Assembly: GCA_018266775.1 (NCBI GenBank)
Contig: JAFDZS010000018.1
Coordinates: 14,403-58,617 of the forward strand
Source: Bacteroidota bacterium
Lineage (GTDB): Bacteria > Bacteroidota > Bacteroidia > Chitinophagales > Chitinophagaceae
Reading direction: 5' to 3'
DNA: 44,215 nucleotides
The notes under the pieces were generated by a model, which was given only the letters and a program-made list of their open reading frames with translations, made no database searches and was not told the DNA's origin. The translations under genes were made by a program, and so were the position numbers. The stretch's first letter is position 1, and each line of letters opens with the position of its first letter. This document shows positions 1 to 8,645 of the stretch, piece after piece.

Positions 1-20
1 TGAAATATTCCTTTTTGAGG

Positions 21-115
21 GAAGGCAACCTTGCAGGTTGACTTCCCCGGAAGCAGTTTTCACATCGATAAATAATTGGAGTCAACCTAAGAATTCAACC
101 TGCAAGGTTGCCTTC
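21..115. repeat. Perfect 21-base inverted repeat with 53-base loop
   Basis: Positions 21-41 and 95-115 are exact reverse complements. Each arm also holds a smaller hairpin, AACCT-TGC-AGGTT. The pair lies just beyond the 3' end of hemJ, which is on the minus strand and stops at 152, so it could end hemJ transcription. Short palindromes of this kind recur between genes in Bacteroidota, so it may equally be a dispersed repeat. No gene was recognised in 1-151. Confidence 0.7.
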
Positions 116-151
116 TTTGATAATGCAGCAAAAAAAATTAAAATAACGTGG

Positions 152-694
152 TTATTGCTTTTCTTTTTTAGTACGAAGTATTTTATAAACTTTTATCGCA
201 CTCATCAACGCAACAGTAAATAATGCCAGGCCAATAATTCCATACAACCAGCTCATGCTGTCTTTCACAGTTACAATCATAATGATGGCAATTAGAAAAA
301 TCGTGGCTACTTCATTCCATATGCGCAGTTGATTGGAACTGTATTTAAAAATTCCTTTCATTTCCTGCGCATAAATTTTTTGCAGGGAGAAATGATATAC
401 ATACAAACCAATAACAAAACCCAGTTTTACCCACAACCATTGCGGTACTGCTGTGGCATAATAACTGAACATCCATCCGCCAAAAATCAACGTCAGAATA
501 GCCGAAGGCCAGGTAATGCCCAGCCACAATCTTTTGATCATGATGGAAAATTGTTTCCGCAAAATGGCTTTTTCCGTTTCCTCTTTTTCTCCGGCTTCGG
601 TATTATAAATAAACAACCGTACCATGTAAAACATACCGGCAAACCAGGTTACAATGAAGATGATGTGCAGTGCTTTGATGTAGTAGTAAGTCAT
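152..694 (-). CDS. hemJ: HemJ-type protoporphyrinogen IX oxidase
   Basis: This 180-residue membrane protein fits the HemJ/UPF0093 family, which oxidises protoporphyrinogen IX to protoporphyrin IX, the step before ferrochelatase. About five hydrophobic segments are visible. The N-terminal segment contains ALHIIFIVTWFAGMFYMVRL with the conserved His, and the third contains LWVKLGFV with the conserved Lys; both residues are known to be needed in this family. The length is normal. It lies 160 bases downstream of hemH on the same strand, and no HemG or HemY oxidase is present in the window, so it fills the one remaining step of the pathway. The start is the ATG at 694. Confidence 0.88.
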   Translation of the reverse strand: MTYYYIKALHIIFIVTWFAGMFYMVRLFIYNTEAGEKEETEKAILRKQFSIMIKRLWLGITWPSAILTLIFGGWMFSYYATAVPQWLWVKLGFVIGLYVYHFSLQKIYAQEMKGIFKYSSNQLRIWNEVATIFLIAIIMIVTVKDSMSWLYGIIGLALFTVALMSAIKVYKILRTKKEKQ

Positions 695-697
695 AAC

Positions 698-850
698 GTG
701 AATGGTGAGTGGTGAATCGTCAATCGTGAATGGTCAATCGTGAAAAAAAGTACTTAGAATTTTTTACTATGCCAATTTACGCATACACTTCAATACAAAC
801 GTACTTTATATCCTTTATTTACCTATATACTTTTATACCTTTATACTTAA
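698..850. repeat. Composite intergenic repeat, copy A
   Basis: The spacer between hemH and hemJ begins with GTGAAT/CAATCG iterations (698-739), continues through a variable middle containing CCAATTTACGC, and ends in an AT-rich stretch with CTTCAATACA, GTACTTTAT and TATATACTTTTATAC. The same order of blocks recurs at 8642-8764 between hemB and hemL, so these are two diverged copies of one dispersed element. No ORF is evident. Confidence 0.6.
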
Positions 851-854
851 TCCC

Positions 855-1892
855 TTAAAGAATCATACTTCTCCCGCCCATACTGATGTCCTTCATCCAT
901 CCTGTCAGCGTATCCACCCACAATGGATGTGTATTTAAACAGGGAATCATTTTATAAGTTGTTCCGCCTGCATGCATAAAAGATTCTTTTCCCCGTTCTT
1001 CAATTTCTTCCAGCGTTTCCAGGCAATCGCTGATGAATGCCGGGCAAAGAACCAATAATTTTTTTATCCCTTCTCCGGGCATAGCTTCTAAACGTACATC
1101 AGTAAATGGTGTAAGCCATCCTTTTCCTAACCTGGATTGAAAGGATATGCTGAATTTTTCTTTCGGTATACCCAAAGCATCCGTTACCAGTTTTGTGGTG
1201 GTAAAACACTGGTGGCGGTAACATTTGCTGTGTGCTGTCGAGTTTACATTACAGCAGTCATTCGCCATCATACAATGCTGGTGCGTGGGGTCTGTTTTTT
1301 TTAAATGCCTTTCCGGTATGCCATGATAACTGAACAGGATATGATCGTATGCTTCATTTAAATAAGGCCTGATATTTTCCGCCATTGCATGAATATAATT
1401 CGCCTCATCAAAAAATGGTTTTATAAAACTGAGTTTGAAAAGGTATTTATATTTCTTATGAATCTCTGCTGCATATTCCACCGCAGTTTCGTACGATGCC
1501 ATGGCATAATGCGGGTACAAGGGTATTGCAATCACTTCTTCCAAACCCGGTACTTTTTTTTCCAGGTTATCAAAAGCCACTTTCGGTGATGGGTTGCCGT
1601 ACCGCATGGCAATCTCCACCGGTTCTGTTACATATTGTTGTAATTGCTGTTGCAAGTGCTCCGTCAATACAATTAATGGAGAGCCTTCTTTAGTCCAGAT
1701 GGTCTTATACGCTTCGGCAGATTTTGGTGCCCGGAATGGAACAATGATTCCCTTCACCAGCAGCATGCGCAACAGGTAAGGCATATCAATCACTTTTCCA
1801 TCCATTAAAAACTCATTGAGATAACGGCGTACATCTTTAACAGAAGTAGAATCAGGCGAACCGAGGTTCATTAAAACAATTCCTCTTTTCAT
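855..1892 (-). CDS. hemH: Ferrochelatase
   Basis: The 345-residue product inserts ferrous iron into protoporphyrin IX, the last step of protoheme synthesis. The N-terminal KRGIVLMNLGSPDS signature, the catalytic-His motif SYHGIPERH (His190) and the acidic motif around residues 290-298 (SDCLETLEEIEE) are all present. A Cys-rich stretch at residues 207-229 (Cys207, 213, 214, 224, 229) resembles the insertion seen in many bacterial ferrochelatases; whether it binds a cluster cannot be told from sequence. It is divergent from hemA and lies upstream of hemJ on the same strand, so hemH-hemJ probably forms a two-gene unit. The start is the ATG at 1892. Confidence 0.96.
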   Translation of the reverse strand: MKRGIVLMNLGSPDSTSVKDVRRYLNEFLMDGKVIDMPYLLRMLLVKGIIVPFRAPKSAEAYKTIWTKEGSPLIVLTEHLQQQLQQYVTEPVEIAMRYGNPSPKVAFDNLEKKVPGLEEVIAIPLYPHYAMASYETAVEYAAEIHKKYKYLFKLSFIKPFFDEANYIHAMAENIRPYLNEAYDHILFSYHGIPERHLKKTDPTHQHCMMANDCCNVNSTAHSKCYRHQCFTTTKLVTDALGIPKEKFSISFQSRLGKGWLTPFTDVRLEAMPGEGIKKLLVLCPAFISDCLETLEEIEERGKESFMHAGGTTYKMIPCLNTHPLWVDTLTGWMKDISMGGRSMIL

Positions 1893-2131
1893 GGTATTAA
1901 AATAGTTTCTACAATAACCACAGTATGGTGATTATGTTCAATAGTAAACAAAATAATCTGTGGCGCAAAAATACCAGTTGCATGCAATTCATACACGTAT
2001 TTTATCAACTGATTTTACTCAGATATCCACCTGATTACTATCAGGTTGCAAAATGACAATGCAATGACACAGAAATTAGATAAGCTGAGAATGCCAAAGT
2101 ATTTTTGTGCTGTACAATTAATGTTTCACCA
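1893..2131. promoter_or_regulatory. Divergent hemH/hemA promoter region
   Basis: A plus-strand -7 box TATTTTTG (2100-2107) fits the Bacteroidota consensus TAnnTTTG and would give a leader of about 20 bases before the hemA ATG at 2132. The minus strand has a matching box at 1966-1973 for hemH. Clear -33 boxes were not found at good spacing. An inverted repeat, ACCTGAT-TACT-ATCAGGT (2029-2046), lies between the two promoters, with a shorter one, CTGA-N6-TCAG, at 2009-2022; both are candidate operators for shared control. Confidence 0.5.
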
Positions 2132-3379
2132 ATGTTTGACCAGGTACAACAAAAAGACATCAACACTTTCTTCGTAGCAGGCATCAACTACAAAAAAACC
2201 GATGCGGCTTTACGGGGTCAGTTTGCCATCAGTACCAGTCAGTATGCCAATATCCTTGCAGCAGCGCCATCTTACGGAATCAACGAATTATTTGTTATTT
2301 CCACCTGTAACCGTACTGAAATGTACGGTTTTGCAGATAGTGCCGATGCGATGTGCGAACTGATCTGCACACAAACTGAAGGCACACTGGATACTTTCAG
2401 GGAAATTGCCTATATCAAAAGCGGCAAAGAAGCGATCCTGCATTTATTTAATGTGGCTGCCGGCCTGGATTCTCAAATTTTGGGCGATTATGAAATTTTA
2501 GGCCAGTTAAAACAGGCTGTAAAATTTGCAAAGGAGCAACGTTTTATCGGTGTGTATCTCGAAAGAATGATCAATACCGTTTTACAGGCGTCTAAATTAA
2601 TCAAAACCAATACGGAATTAAGCGGTGGTACAGTATCTGTATCGTTTGCCGCCATTCAATTTATAAAAGAACATGTTGCGGATATCCCCAATAAAAAAAT
2701 TGTATTGATCGGCACCGGAAAAATTGGCCGCAATACCTGTAAAAATGTGGTGGATTATTTAGAAACGAAAAACATCACTTTAATTAACCGTACTGAAACG
2801 AAAGCTGCTGAACTTGCCCAGGAACTGGGGTTACAATATGCGCCGATTGAAGCACTGGATGATCAACTGGCTACAGCAGATATTATTTTGGTGGCCACCA
2901 ACAGTGTGGAACCAGTAATACTGGAATCGCACCTGCGTAACCAGGGTAATAAAGTGATCATTGATATGTCTATTCCCTGCAACGTGGAAACTGCAGCGCA
3001 GGAATTGCACAACACCACTTTTGTAAATGTGGATGACCTGTCTAAAATTAAAGATGCCACCTTACATAAAAGAGAAGCAGAGGTTCCCAAAGCCAAAGCC
3101 ATCATCAACGAACAGGTATTTGAGTTTTTAGAATGGCACGAAATGCGTAAGAATGCTCCCGCTCTAAAATCCATAAAAAATAAATTGCAGGCCATGCATA
3201 ACTGTGATTTGTATATCAGTTATATTGCCAGGCAAAATGCAACCACCACCACTAACAATGTGGATGTAAAAATTCAGAAAGTGGTGAATGGTATGGCCGT
3301 AAAAATGCGCCAGTACAACCAGCGTGGTTGCAATTACATCGCTGCCATTAACGAATTCATCGCAACCGGCACAAACTAA
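2132..3379 (+). CDS. hemA: Glutamyl-tRNA reductase
   Basis: HemA reduces glutamyl-tRNA to glutamate-1-semialdehyde, the committed step of C5-pathway tetrapyrrole synthesis. The catalytic Cys59 lies in VISTCNRTEMYG. A Rossmann NADPH motif (IVLIGTGKIGRNTCKN) follows, then the helical dimerisation domain. I chose the ATG at 2132, giving 415 residues. The frame can be extended to a TTG at 2105, but that codon lies inside the likely -7 box. hemC begins 6 bases after the stop, so the two are cotranscribed. Confidence 0.95.
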   Translation: MFDQVQQKDINTFFVAGINYKKTDAALRGQFAISTSQYANILAAAPSYGINELFVISTCNRTEMYGFADSADAMCELICTQTEGTLDTFREIAYIKSGKEAILHLFNVAAGLDSQILGDYEILGQLKQAVKFAKEQRFIGVYLERMINTVLQASKLIKTNTELSGGTVSVSFAAIQFIKEHVADIPNKKIVLIGTGKIGRNTCKNVVDYLETKNITLINRTETKAAELAQELGLQYAPIEALDDQLATADIILVATNSVEPVILESHLRNQGNKVIIDMSIPCNVETAAQELHNTTFVNVDDLSKIKDATLHKREAEVPKAKAIINEQVFEFLEWHEMRKNAPALKSIKNKLQAMHNCDLYISYIARQNATTTTNNVDVKIQKVVNGMAVKMRQYNQRGCNYIAAINEFIATGTN

Positions 3380-3385
3380 TTGAAC

Positions 3386-4348
3386 ATGGGCAAACGCATT
3401 CGCATTGGTACCAGGGAAAGCCAACTGGCCGTTTGGCAGGCTACCAAAGTGCAGGAATTATTAGCACAATTTCATTACGAATCAGAACTGGTGTACATCA
3501 AAAGTGAAGGTGATATTGACCTTAAAACACCTTTGTATGAAATGGGTGTACAGGGCATTTTTACCAAGAGCTTAGACATTGCTTTGCTTAACAATACTAT
3601 CGACATTGCTGTGCATTCCATGAAAGATGTGCCTACACAATTAGCTAAGGGCATTGTACCTGCGGCAGTTTTGGAGCGGGCATCGTATAAAGATTTGCTG
3701 GTGTATAAAGGCGTGAATGGGCAATGGGCAATGGTGAATGGAGATCCTGAAGTATTTGAAGCTTTATTCACGATTCCCGATTCACGGTTCACGATAGCCA
3801 CCAGCAGCATCCGCCGCAAGGCACAATGGCTGAACCGGTTTCCCAATCATCAATTAGAAAATTTACGGGGCAACGTTAATACCCGATTAAGAAAGCTGGA
3901 AGAGAATAACTGGAATGCGGCCATCTTTGCCGCAGCGGGTTTGGAAAGAATCAACTTACGTCCGCAAAACAGCATTGAACTGGAATGGATGTTACCGGCT
4001 CCGGCACAGGGCGCCATCATGGTGGTATGCAGGGATGCAGATGATCTTTGTCTTAGCGCATGCAATAACTTTAATGATAGCAACACAGCCATCTGCACAC
4101 AAATAGAAAGAGACTTTTTAAGAACTTTACTCGGTGGTTGCTCCACTCCCATCAGTGCATTGGCAAAAATTGAACATGATACTGTTATTTTTAAAGGAAA
4201 TATTTTATCCATCAACGGGAAAGAAAAAGTGGAAGTGGAAAAAACAGTACCGGTTAATGCAGCTGAAGGTTTGGGCAAACAGGCAGCAGAATTTATTTTA
4301 GCCAATGGCGGACAAAAAATTGCCGACGACATCCGCAATGGACAATAA
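3386..4348 (+). CDS. hemC: Porphobilinogen deaminase (hydroxymethylbilane synthase)
   Basis: HemC joins four porphobilinogens into hydroxymethylbilane. The N-terminal IRIGTRESQLAVWQA, the arginine-rich ATSSIRRKAQW and LRGNVNTRLRKL motifs, and the dipyrromethane-cofactor Cys252 in LLGGCSTPISALA are all present. At 320 residues it is somewhat long. The excess lies at residues about 110-137, between LLVYKG and ATSSIRRK, where 28 residues replace the roughly 15 of E. coli HemC. The DNA there carries repeat sequence otherwise seen between genes (separate entry). The start is the ATG at 3386; a TTG two codons upstream is less likely. It overlaps hemD by 11 bases. Confidence 0.94.
   Translation: MGKRIRIGTRESQLAVWQATKVQELLAQFHYESELVYIKSEGDIDLKTPLYEMGVQGIFTKSLDIALLNNTIDIAVHSMKDVPTQLAKGIVPAAVLERASYKDLLVYKGVNGQWAMVNGDPEVFEALFTIPDSRFTIATSSIRRKAQWLNRFPNHQLENLRGNVNTRLRKLEENNWNAAIFAAAGLERINLRPQNSIELEWMLPAPAQGAIMVVCRDADDLCLSACNNFNDSNTAICTQIERDFLRTLLGGCSTPISALAKIEHDTVIFKGNILSINGKEKVEVEKTVPVNAAEGLGKQAAEFILANGGQKIADDIRNGQ
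3713..3795. repeat. GTGAAT/ATTCAC palindromic repeat inside hemC
   Basis: The left part (3713-3741) reads GTGAATGGGCAATGGGCAAT and on, close to the intergenic copy that starts at 8642. The right part (3766-3795) is built of TTCACGATT units, as at 6197-6232. The two parts face each other as loose inverted arms, as in the spacer copies, but here they are translated in frame into the length-variable segment of HemC before the conserved ATSSIRRK motif. Confidence 0.65.
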
Positions 4349-5054
4349 TAACAGCAATACCATTCACATCCTTTGCACCAGGCCATTAACAACGTTACTG
4401 GAAGATGAGTTGCAGGCAGCAGGCATACAAACTGATATTTTATCCTTTATCGAAACCACACCAGTAGATACGGTTGAAGCGCAGCAGGAAATTGAACAGG
4501 CCTATCTATTATCAGGCAGTGTTGTGTTTACCAGTATGAATGCAGTGGAAGCAGTTGCCGCATGGAAAGACGACCAGCAACCTGACTGGAATATTTATTG
4601 CATTGGAACGGCAACAAAAAAATTAGTGGAGGAACATTTTGGTTCAGAAAGTATTGCAGGAACCGCCAACACAGCAGCCGAACTGGCCGAACTGATTGTT
4701 GAAGAAAATGAAACCGGCCAGGTGATCTTTTTTTGTGGCGATCAGCGGAGAGATGAATTGCCTGAAATATTACAGGAACATGGCATTGAGGTGAATGAAA
4801 TTATAGTATATCAAACTGTAGCGCTGCCGCATAAGATTGCTAAACACTATAATGGAATTTTATTTTTTAGTCCGAGTGCGGTACATAGTTTCTTTGTAAA
4901 CAATAAAGTGCAGGCGCAAACTATTTTGTTTGCTATCGGTAAAACCACTGCATCAACCATAAAAAAATACAGTAACCATACCATCATCATCAGTAAAGAA
5001 CCGGGGAAAGAGAATTTAGTGCAGTTGGTGGTGGAGTATTTTTGTAATGGCTGA
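4338..5054 (+). CDS. hemD: Uroporphyrinogen-III synthase
   Basis: HemD cyclises hydroxymethylbilane with inversion of ring D to give uroporphyrinogen III. The family is poorly conserved. The call rests on the N-terminal ILCTRPL strand, the VFTSMNAVEAV motif, the FFCGDQRRDELP hinge segment, the ILFFSPSAVHSFF motif near the C-terminus, and its place between hemC and hemE. I chose the ATG at 4338 (238 residues), which puts the first strand near the N-terminus as usual; an in-frame ATG at 4305 would lengthen the overlap with hemC. Confidence 0.88.
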   Translation: MDNNNSNTIHILCTRPLTTLLEDELQAAGIQTDILSFIETTPVDTVEAQQEIEQAYLLSGSVVFTSMNAVEAVAAWKDDQQPDWNIYCIGTATKKLVEEHFGSESIAGTANTAAELAELIVEENETGQVIFFCGDQRRDELPEILQEHGIEVNEIIVYQTVALPHKIAKHYNGILFFSPSAVHSFFVNNKVQAQTILFAIGKTTASTIKKYSNHTIIISKEPGKENLVQLVVEYFCNG

Positions 5055-5120
5055 TTTAATGATGGATGATGTCTGTTTTAAAAATCAGAGATCATACATC
5101 CTACTTCATAAATAAAAATT

Positions 5121-6146
5121 ATGCTTAAAAATGATTTGCTCTTAAAGGCCCTTCGTGGCGAACAGGTTTCAAGGCCACCCGTATGGATGATGCGCCAGGC
5201 AGGACGTTATCTGCCCGATTATATCAAACTGCGTGAACAATATGATTTTTTCACCCGTGTACAAACACCGGAGCTGGCTACCGCCATCACTTTGCAACCG
5301 GTTGACCAGGTGGGCGTGGACGCAGCCATCATCTTCTCTGATATTTTAGTGATACCGCAGGCGATGGGGCTGGAAGTAACATTAGAAGAAGGCAAAGGTC
5401 CTTTTTTGCCACATACTATTAAAACACAGGCTGACATTGATGCATTGATTACCACCAGTGCTGAAGAAAGCCTGCATTACGTGATGAGCGCCCTGCAACT
5501 CACCAAAAAAGAATTGAATGGAAGAGTACCTTTAATTGGCTTTGCCGGCGCACCCTGGACAATTTTATGTTATATGGTGGAAGGCAAAGGCAGCAAAACC
5601 TGGGACAAAGCCAAACAATTCGCCTATACTCAACCGTTATTAGCGCATTTATTGCTGCAAAAGATTACTTCTATTACTATTGCTTATTTGAAAGCACAGG
5701 TAAAGGCCGGTGCAGATACCGTACAGGTATTTGACAGTTGGGCAGGTTCACTAAGCCCGGCAGATTTTAAAACTTTTGCTCAACCCTATTTATTCCAGAT
5801 TGCCGATGCATTGAAAGATGATGCTCCGGTAATCTTATTTCCGAAAGGAAGCTGGTATGCATTAAAAGATATCAGTAACAGCAGCGCAGCTGGTGTGGGT
5901 ATAGACTGGTGTGTAAGCCCGCAGATGGCCCGTACATTTACGCAAAATAAAATTACCATACAGGGTAACTTTGACCCGGCAAAATTGCTGGCACCGGTTC
6001 CTGAAATAAAAAAAGCAGTAAAAGAAATGATCGATGCATTTGGAACACAGCGGTACATTGCCAACTTAGGACATGGCATTACACCAAACGTTCCCGTCGA
6101 TCATGCAAAAGCATTTGTTGAAGCAGTAAAAGAATATGGAGCGTGA
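5121..6146 (+). CDS. hemE: Uroporphyrinogen decarboxylase
   Basis: HemE removes four carboxyl groups from uroporphyrinogen III to give coproporphyrinogen III. The 341-residue product has the N-terminal signature RPPVWMMRQAGRYLPDY, the FSDILVIPQAMG motif and the second signature GFAGAPWTILCYMVEG. Length and ends are normal for the family. It follows hemD after a 66-base spacer. Its TGA stop is formed within the first bases of a GTGAATCG repeat. Confidence 0.96.
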   Translation: MLKNDLLLKALRGEQVSRPPVWMMRQAGRYLPDYIKLREQYDFFTRVQTPELATAITLQPVDQVGVDAAIIFSDILVIPQAMGLEVTLEEGKGPFLPHTIKTQADIDALITTSAEESLHYVMSALQLTKKELNGRVPLIGFAGAPWTILCYMVEGKGSKTWDKAKQFAYTQPLLAHLLLQKITSITIAYLKAQVKAGADTVQVFDSWAGSLSPADFKTFAQPYLFQIADALKDDAPVILFPKGSWYALKDISNSSAAGVGIDWCVSPQMARTFTQNKITIQGNFDPAKLLAPVPEIKKAVKEMIDAFGTQRYIANLGHGITPNVPVDHAKAFVEAVKEYGA

Positions 6147-6232
6147 ATCGTCAATCGTGAATCGTCAGGAGGCGTTCACATTTTTGCAAATACGGCACGA
6201 TTCACATGCACCTTTCACGATTCACCACTCAC
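6143..6232. repeat. GTGAAT/ATTCAC palindromic repeat between hemE and hemF
   Basis: The left arm of GTGAATCGTCAATCG iterations (6143-6169) faces a right arm of GATTCAC units (6197-6232) across a centre containing GGCGTTCACATTTTTGC. The left arm supplies the hemE stop codon and the right arm ends 4 bases before the preferred hemF ATG, so the element fills the whole spacer. It belongs to the same family as the copies at 698, 3713, 8642 and 32381. Confidence 0.65.
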
Positions 6233-6235
6233 AAT

Positions 6236-7201
6236 ATGAACATCAAACAAAACTGGATCACTTTCATTGACGGGTTGCAGGATAAAATCTGCGCCGCACT
6301 GGAAGTATGTGATGGCAAAGCTGTTTTTACAGAAGATGCCTGGCAGCGGCCCGAAGGCGGTGGAGGTAAAACAAGAGTGATTGCCAATGGAAATGTATTT
6401 GAAAAAGGTGGCGTGAACACTTCTGTAGTATTTGGCGAAGTTACAGACGCTATGCGTACACAATTAAAAATTAATGGCGATAAATGGTTCGCCTGTGGGT
6501 TAAGCCTGGTGATTCATCCATTGAATCCTTTTGTACCCACCGTGCATTGCAATTACCGCATGTTTGAATTGTACGATTCCAATGATGAAGTGATGGATCG
6601 TTGGTTTGGTGGAGGTACCGATTTAACGCCTTATTATTTATTTGAAGAAGATGCCCGTCATTTTCATCAAACGTATAAAGATGCCTGCGACCAATACGAT
6701 CCTTCATTCTACCTGCAGTTTAAAAAAATTTGTGATGACTATTTTGTAAACTGGCACCGCCATGCAGAACGCCGTGGTATTGGTGGCATATTTTACGATC
6801 ACCAGCGCCCCGATGATGTGAAAGATATAAACTTCTGGATGAACTTTGCTGCAACATGTGGCAATGCATTCATTGATGCATACATTCCCATTGTTGAAAA
6901 AAGAAAGCATACGCCGTATAATGCTGCGCATAAGCACTGGCAGGAGATAAGACGGGGGCGTTATGTGGAATTCAATCTTGTGCATGACAGGGGTACCATC
7001 TTTGGTTTAAAAACCAATGGCCGCATTGAAAGCATTTTAATGAGTTTGCCACCAACCGTTCGGTTTGAATATAATTACCAGCCTGAACCAGGTTCTGAAG
7101 AAGATAAACTGCAGCAAGCCTGCTTGCATCCGCGTGACTGGTTGCAGGAATATAGTGAGGAGGAGAAAGCGGCGTGGGCAAAGAGGGCGAATAGTTGTTG
7201 A
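6236..7201 (+). CDS. hemF: Oxygen-dependent coproporphyrinogen III oxidase
   Basis: HemF carries out the two oxygen-dependent decarboxylations that give protoporphyrinogen IX. Family motifs are clear: EDAWQRPEGGGGKTRVI near the N-terminus, FGGGTDLTPYYLFEEDARHFH, the ERRGIGGIFYDH segment and the C-terminal GLKTNGRIESILMSLPP. No oxygen-independent HemN is in the window, which points to heme synthesis under air here. The ATG at 6236 (321 residues) starts right after the repeat; the upstream ATG at 6206 lies inside repeat sequence and is unlikely. Confidence 0.95.
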   Translation: MNIKQNWITFIDGLQDKICAALEVCDGKAVFTEDAWQRPEGGGGKTRVIANGNVFEKGGVNTSVVFGEVTDAMRTQLKINGDKWFACGLSLVIHPLNPFVPTVHCNYRMFELYDSNDEVMDRWFGGGTDLTPYYLFEEDARHFHQTYKDACDQYDPSFYLQFKKICDDYFVNWHRHAERRGIGGIFYDHQRPDDVKDINFWMNFAATCGNAFIDAYIPIVEKRKHTPYNAAHKHWQEIRRGRYVEFNLVHDRGTIFGLKTNGRIESILMSLPPTVRFEYNYQPEPGSEEDKLQQACLHPRDWLQEYSEEEKAAWAKRANSC

Positions 7202-7266
7202 TGTATGATGTTTGATTTAGGATTTAGGATTTGATTGAAAACTGTACCTTCATTTCAAAATATCTT

Positions 7267-7632
7267 ATGACAAGAAATGAACTACAGCACAGGACAAAAC
7301 AATTTTATGCAGACATTATTAAGTTTTGTGAAGGTTTTCCCAGAAATGCTGCAGGGTTTGAAACAGCAAAACAATTAATCAGGTCGGCAGGTTCTGTTGG
7401 CGCTAATTACAGGGCAACAGTAAGAGCAAAATCGAAAGCCGATTTTATTTATAAGATACAAGTGGTTTTAGAAGAAGCAGATGAAAGTCATTATTGGCTG
7501 GAAGTTGTAAAAGAAGCGAGGTTAGTTGTAACGAAAGAGTTAGACAGGTTAATTGTTGAAGCCAATGAGTTAACAGCCATCTTTGCAGCTACAGACAAGA
7601 CCAATAAATTGAATTTCAAAAATCAGAAATAA
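7267..7632 (+). CDS. Four-helix-bundle protein (S23/IVP family)
   Basis: The 121-residue product resembles the four-helix-bundle family (TIGR02436), named after proteins encoded in intervening sequences of 23S rRNA genes but common as stand-alone genes in Bacteroidota. The helical text with KFCEGFPRNAAGFETAKQLIRSAGSVGANYRAT, broken here as KFCEGFPRN and QLIRSAGSVGANYRA, is typical: the SxxSxxAN-like turn precedes a long charged helix (KADFIYKIQVVLEEADESHYW). Its function is not known. It interrupts the hem cluster between hemF and hemB, flanked by short AT-rich spacers, and has no visible tie to heme synthesis. I chose the ATG at 7267 rather than an upstream TTG at 7231. Confidence 0.85.
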   Translation: MTRNELQHRTKQFYADIIKFCEGFPRNAAGFETAKQLIRSAGSVGANYRATVRAKSKADFIYKIQVVLEEADESHYWLEVVKEARLVVTKELDRLIVEANELTAIFAATDKTNKLNFKNQK

Positions 7633-7673
7633 AAAATCAGACATCTAACATCATACATCCAAAATCTTGTATT

Positions 7674-8645
7674 ATGTACTTACAAAGAAGGAACCGCATC
7701 CTGAGAGTATCACCAGCCATACGTGCAATGGTGGCCGAAACATCATTGACACCGAATGATTTTATTGTGCCGTTATTTATTTGCGAAGGCGAAAATGTAA
7801 AAGATGAAATTGCATCCATGCCGAATTATTTCCGTTATAGTTTAGACAATACAGTAAAAGAAGTAAAAGAATTGTGGAGCATGGGTATTAAATGTGTATT
7901 GCTCTTCGTAAAATCGAAAGATGAATTAAAAGATAATAAGGGAACGGAAGCTGTTAATCCTGATGGATTAATGCAGCGCAGCATCAAAGCCATCAAAAAT
8001 GCAGTGCCTGAAATGCTGGTAATGACAGATGTGGCACTTGATCCTTATTCTTCTTATGGACACGATGGTATTGTTGAAAATGGACAGATTGTAAATGACG
8101 CCACCGTTGAAGTGCTGGCGCAAATGAGTGTAAGCCATGCGCAGGCTGGTGCCGACTTTGTTGCACCAAGTGACATGATGGATGGCCGCATTGGTGCTAT
8201 TCGCCAGGCATTGGAAGAAAATCATTTTACCAATACCGGCATCATGGCGTACAGTGCCAAGTATGCATCCTGCTTTTATGGCCCCTTCCGCGATGCATTA
8301 GACAGCGCTCCTGGTTTTGGCGATAAAAAAACATACCAGATGGATTACAGCAACCGTATTGAAGCGGTTAAAGAAGCACAGATGGATGTAGAAGAAGGTG
8401 CAGACATAGTGATGGTAAAACCTGGCCTGCCTTATTTGGATATTGTGCGTGAAGTTAAAAACAGTGTAGACGTTCCGGTTAGCGTGTATAATATCAGCGG
8501 GGAATATGCCATGATCAAAGCCGCGGCTAAAACGGGCTGGATTGATGAGAACAAAGCCATACTGGAAACACTGACCGCATTTAAACGTGCCGGCGCAGAT
8601 TTGATCGCAACATATTTTGCAAGGGAAGCGGTGAGGATGTTGTGA
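7674..8645 (+). CDS. hemB: Delta-aminolevulinic acid dehydratase (porphobilinogen synthase)
   Basis: HemB condenses two 5-aminolevulinates into porphobilinogen. The 323-residue product has both active-site lysines: Lys196 in MAYSAKYASCFYGPFRDA and the Schiff-base Lys249 in DIVMVKPGLPYLD. The metal-site segment reads TDVALDPYSSYGHDG, the Cys-free form with Asp in place of the zinc-binding cysteines, so a magnesium-type enzyme is expected. Its TGA stop overlaps a GTGAATGG repeat, as for hemE. Confidence 0.96.
   Translation: MYLQRRNRILRVSPAIRAMVAETSLTPNDFIVPLFICEGENVKDEIASMPNYFRYSLDNTVKEVKELWSMGIKCVLLFVKSKDELKDNKGTEAVNPDGLMQRSIKAIKNAVPEMLVMTDVALDPYSSYGHDGIVENGQIVNDATVEVLAQMSVSHAQAGADFVAPSDMMDGRIGAIRQALEENHFTNTGIMAYSAKYASCFYGPFRDALDSAPGFGDKKTYQMDYSNRIEAVKEAQMDVEEGADIVMVKPGLPYLDIVREVKNSVDVPVSVYNISGEYAMIKAAAKTGWIDENKAILETLTAFKRAGADLIATYFAREAVRML

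Noticed and set aside
2105..2131. Upstream TTG start for hemA
   Set aside because: It overlaps the predicted -7 box; the ATG at 2132 gives a normal N-terminus.
7267..7632. Diversity-generating retroelement accessory gene
   Set aside because: No reverse transcriptase, template repeat or variable repeat was found nearby.
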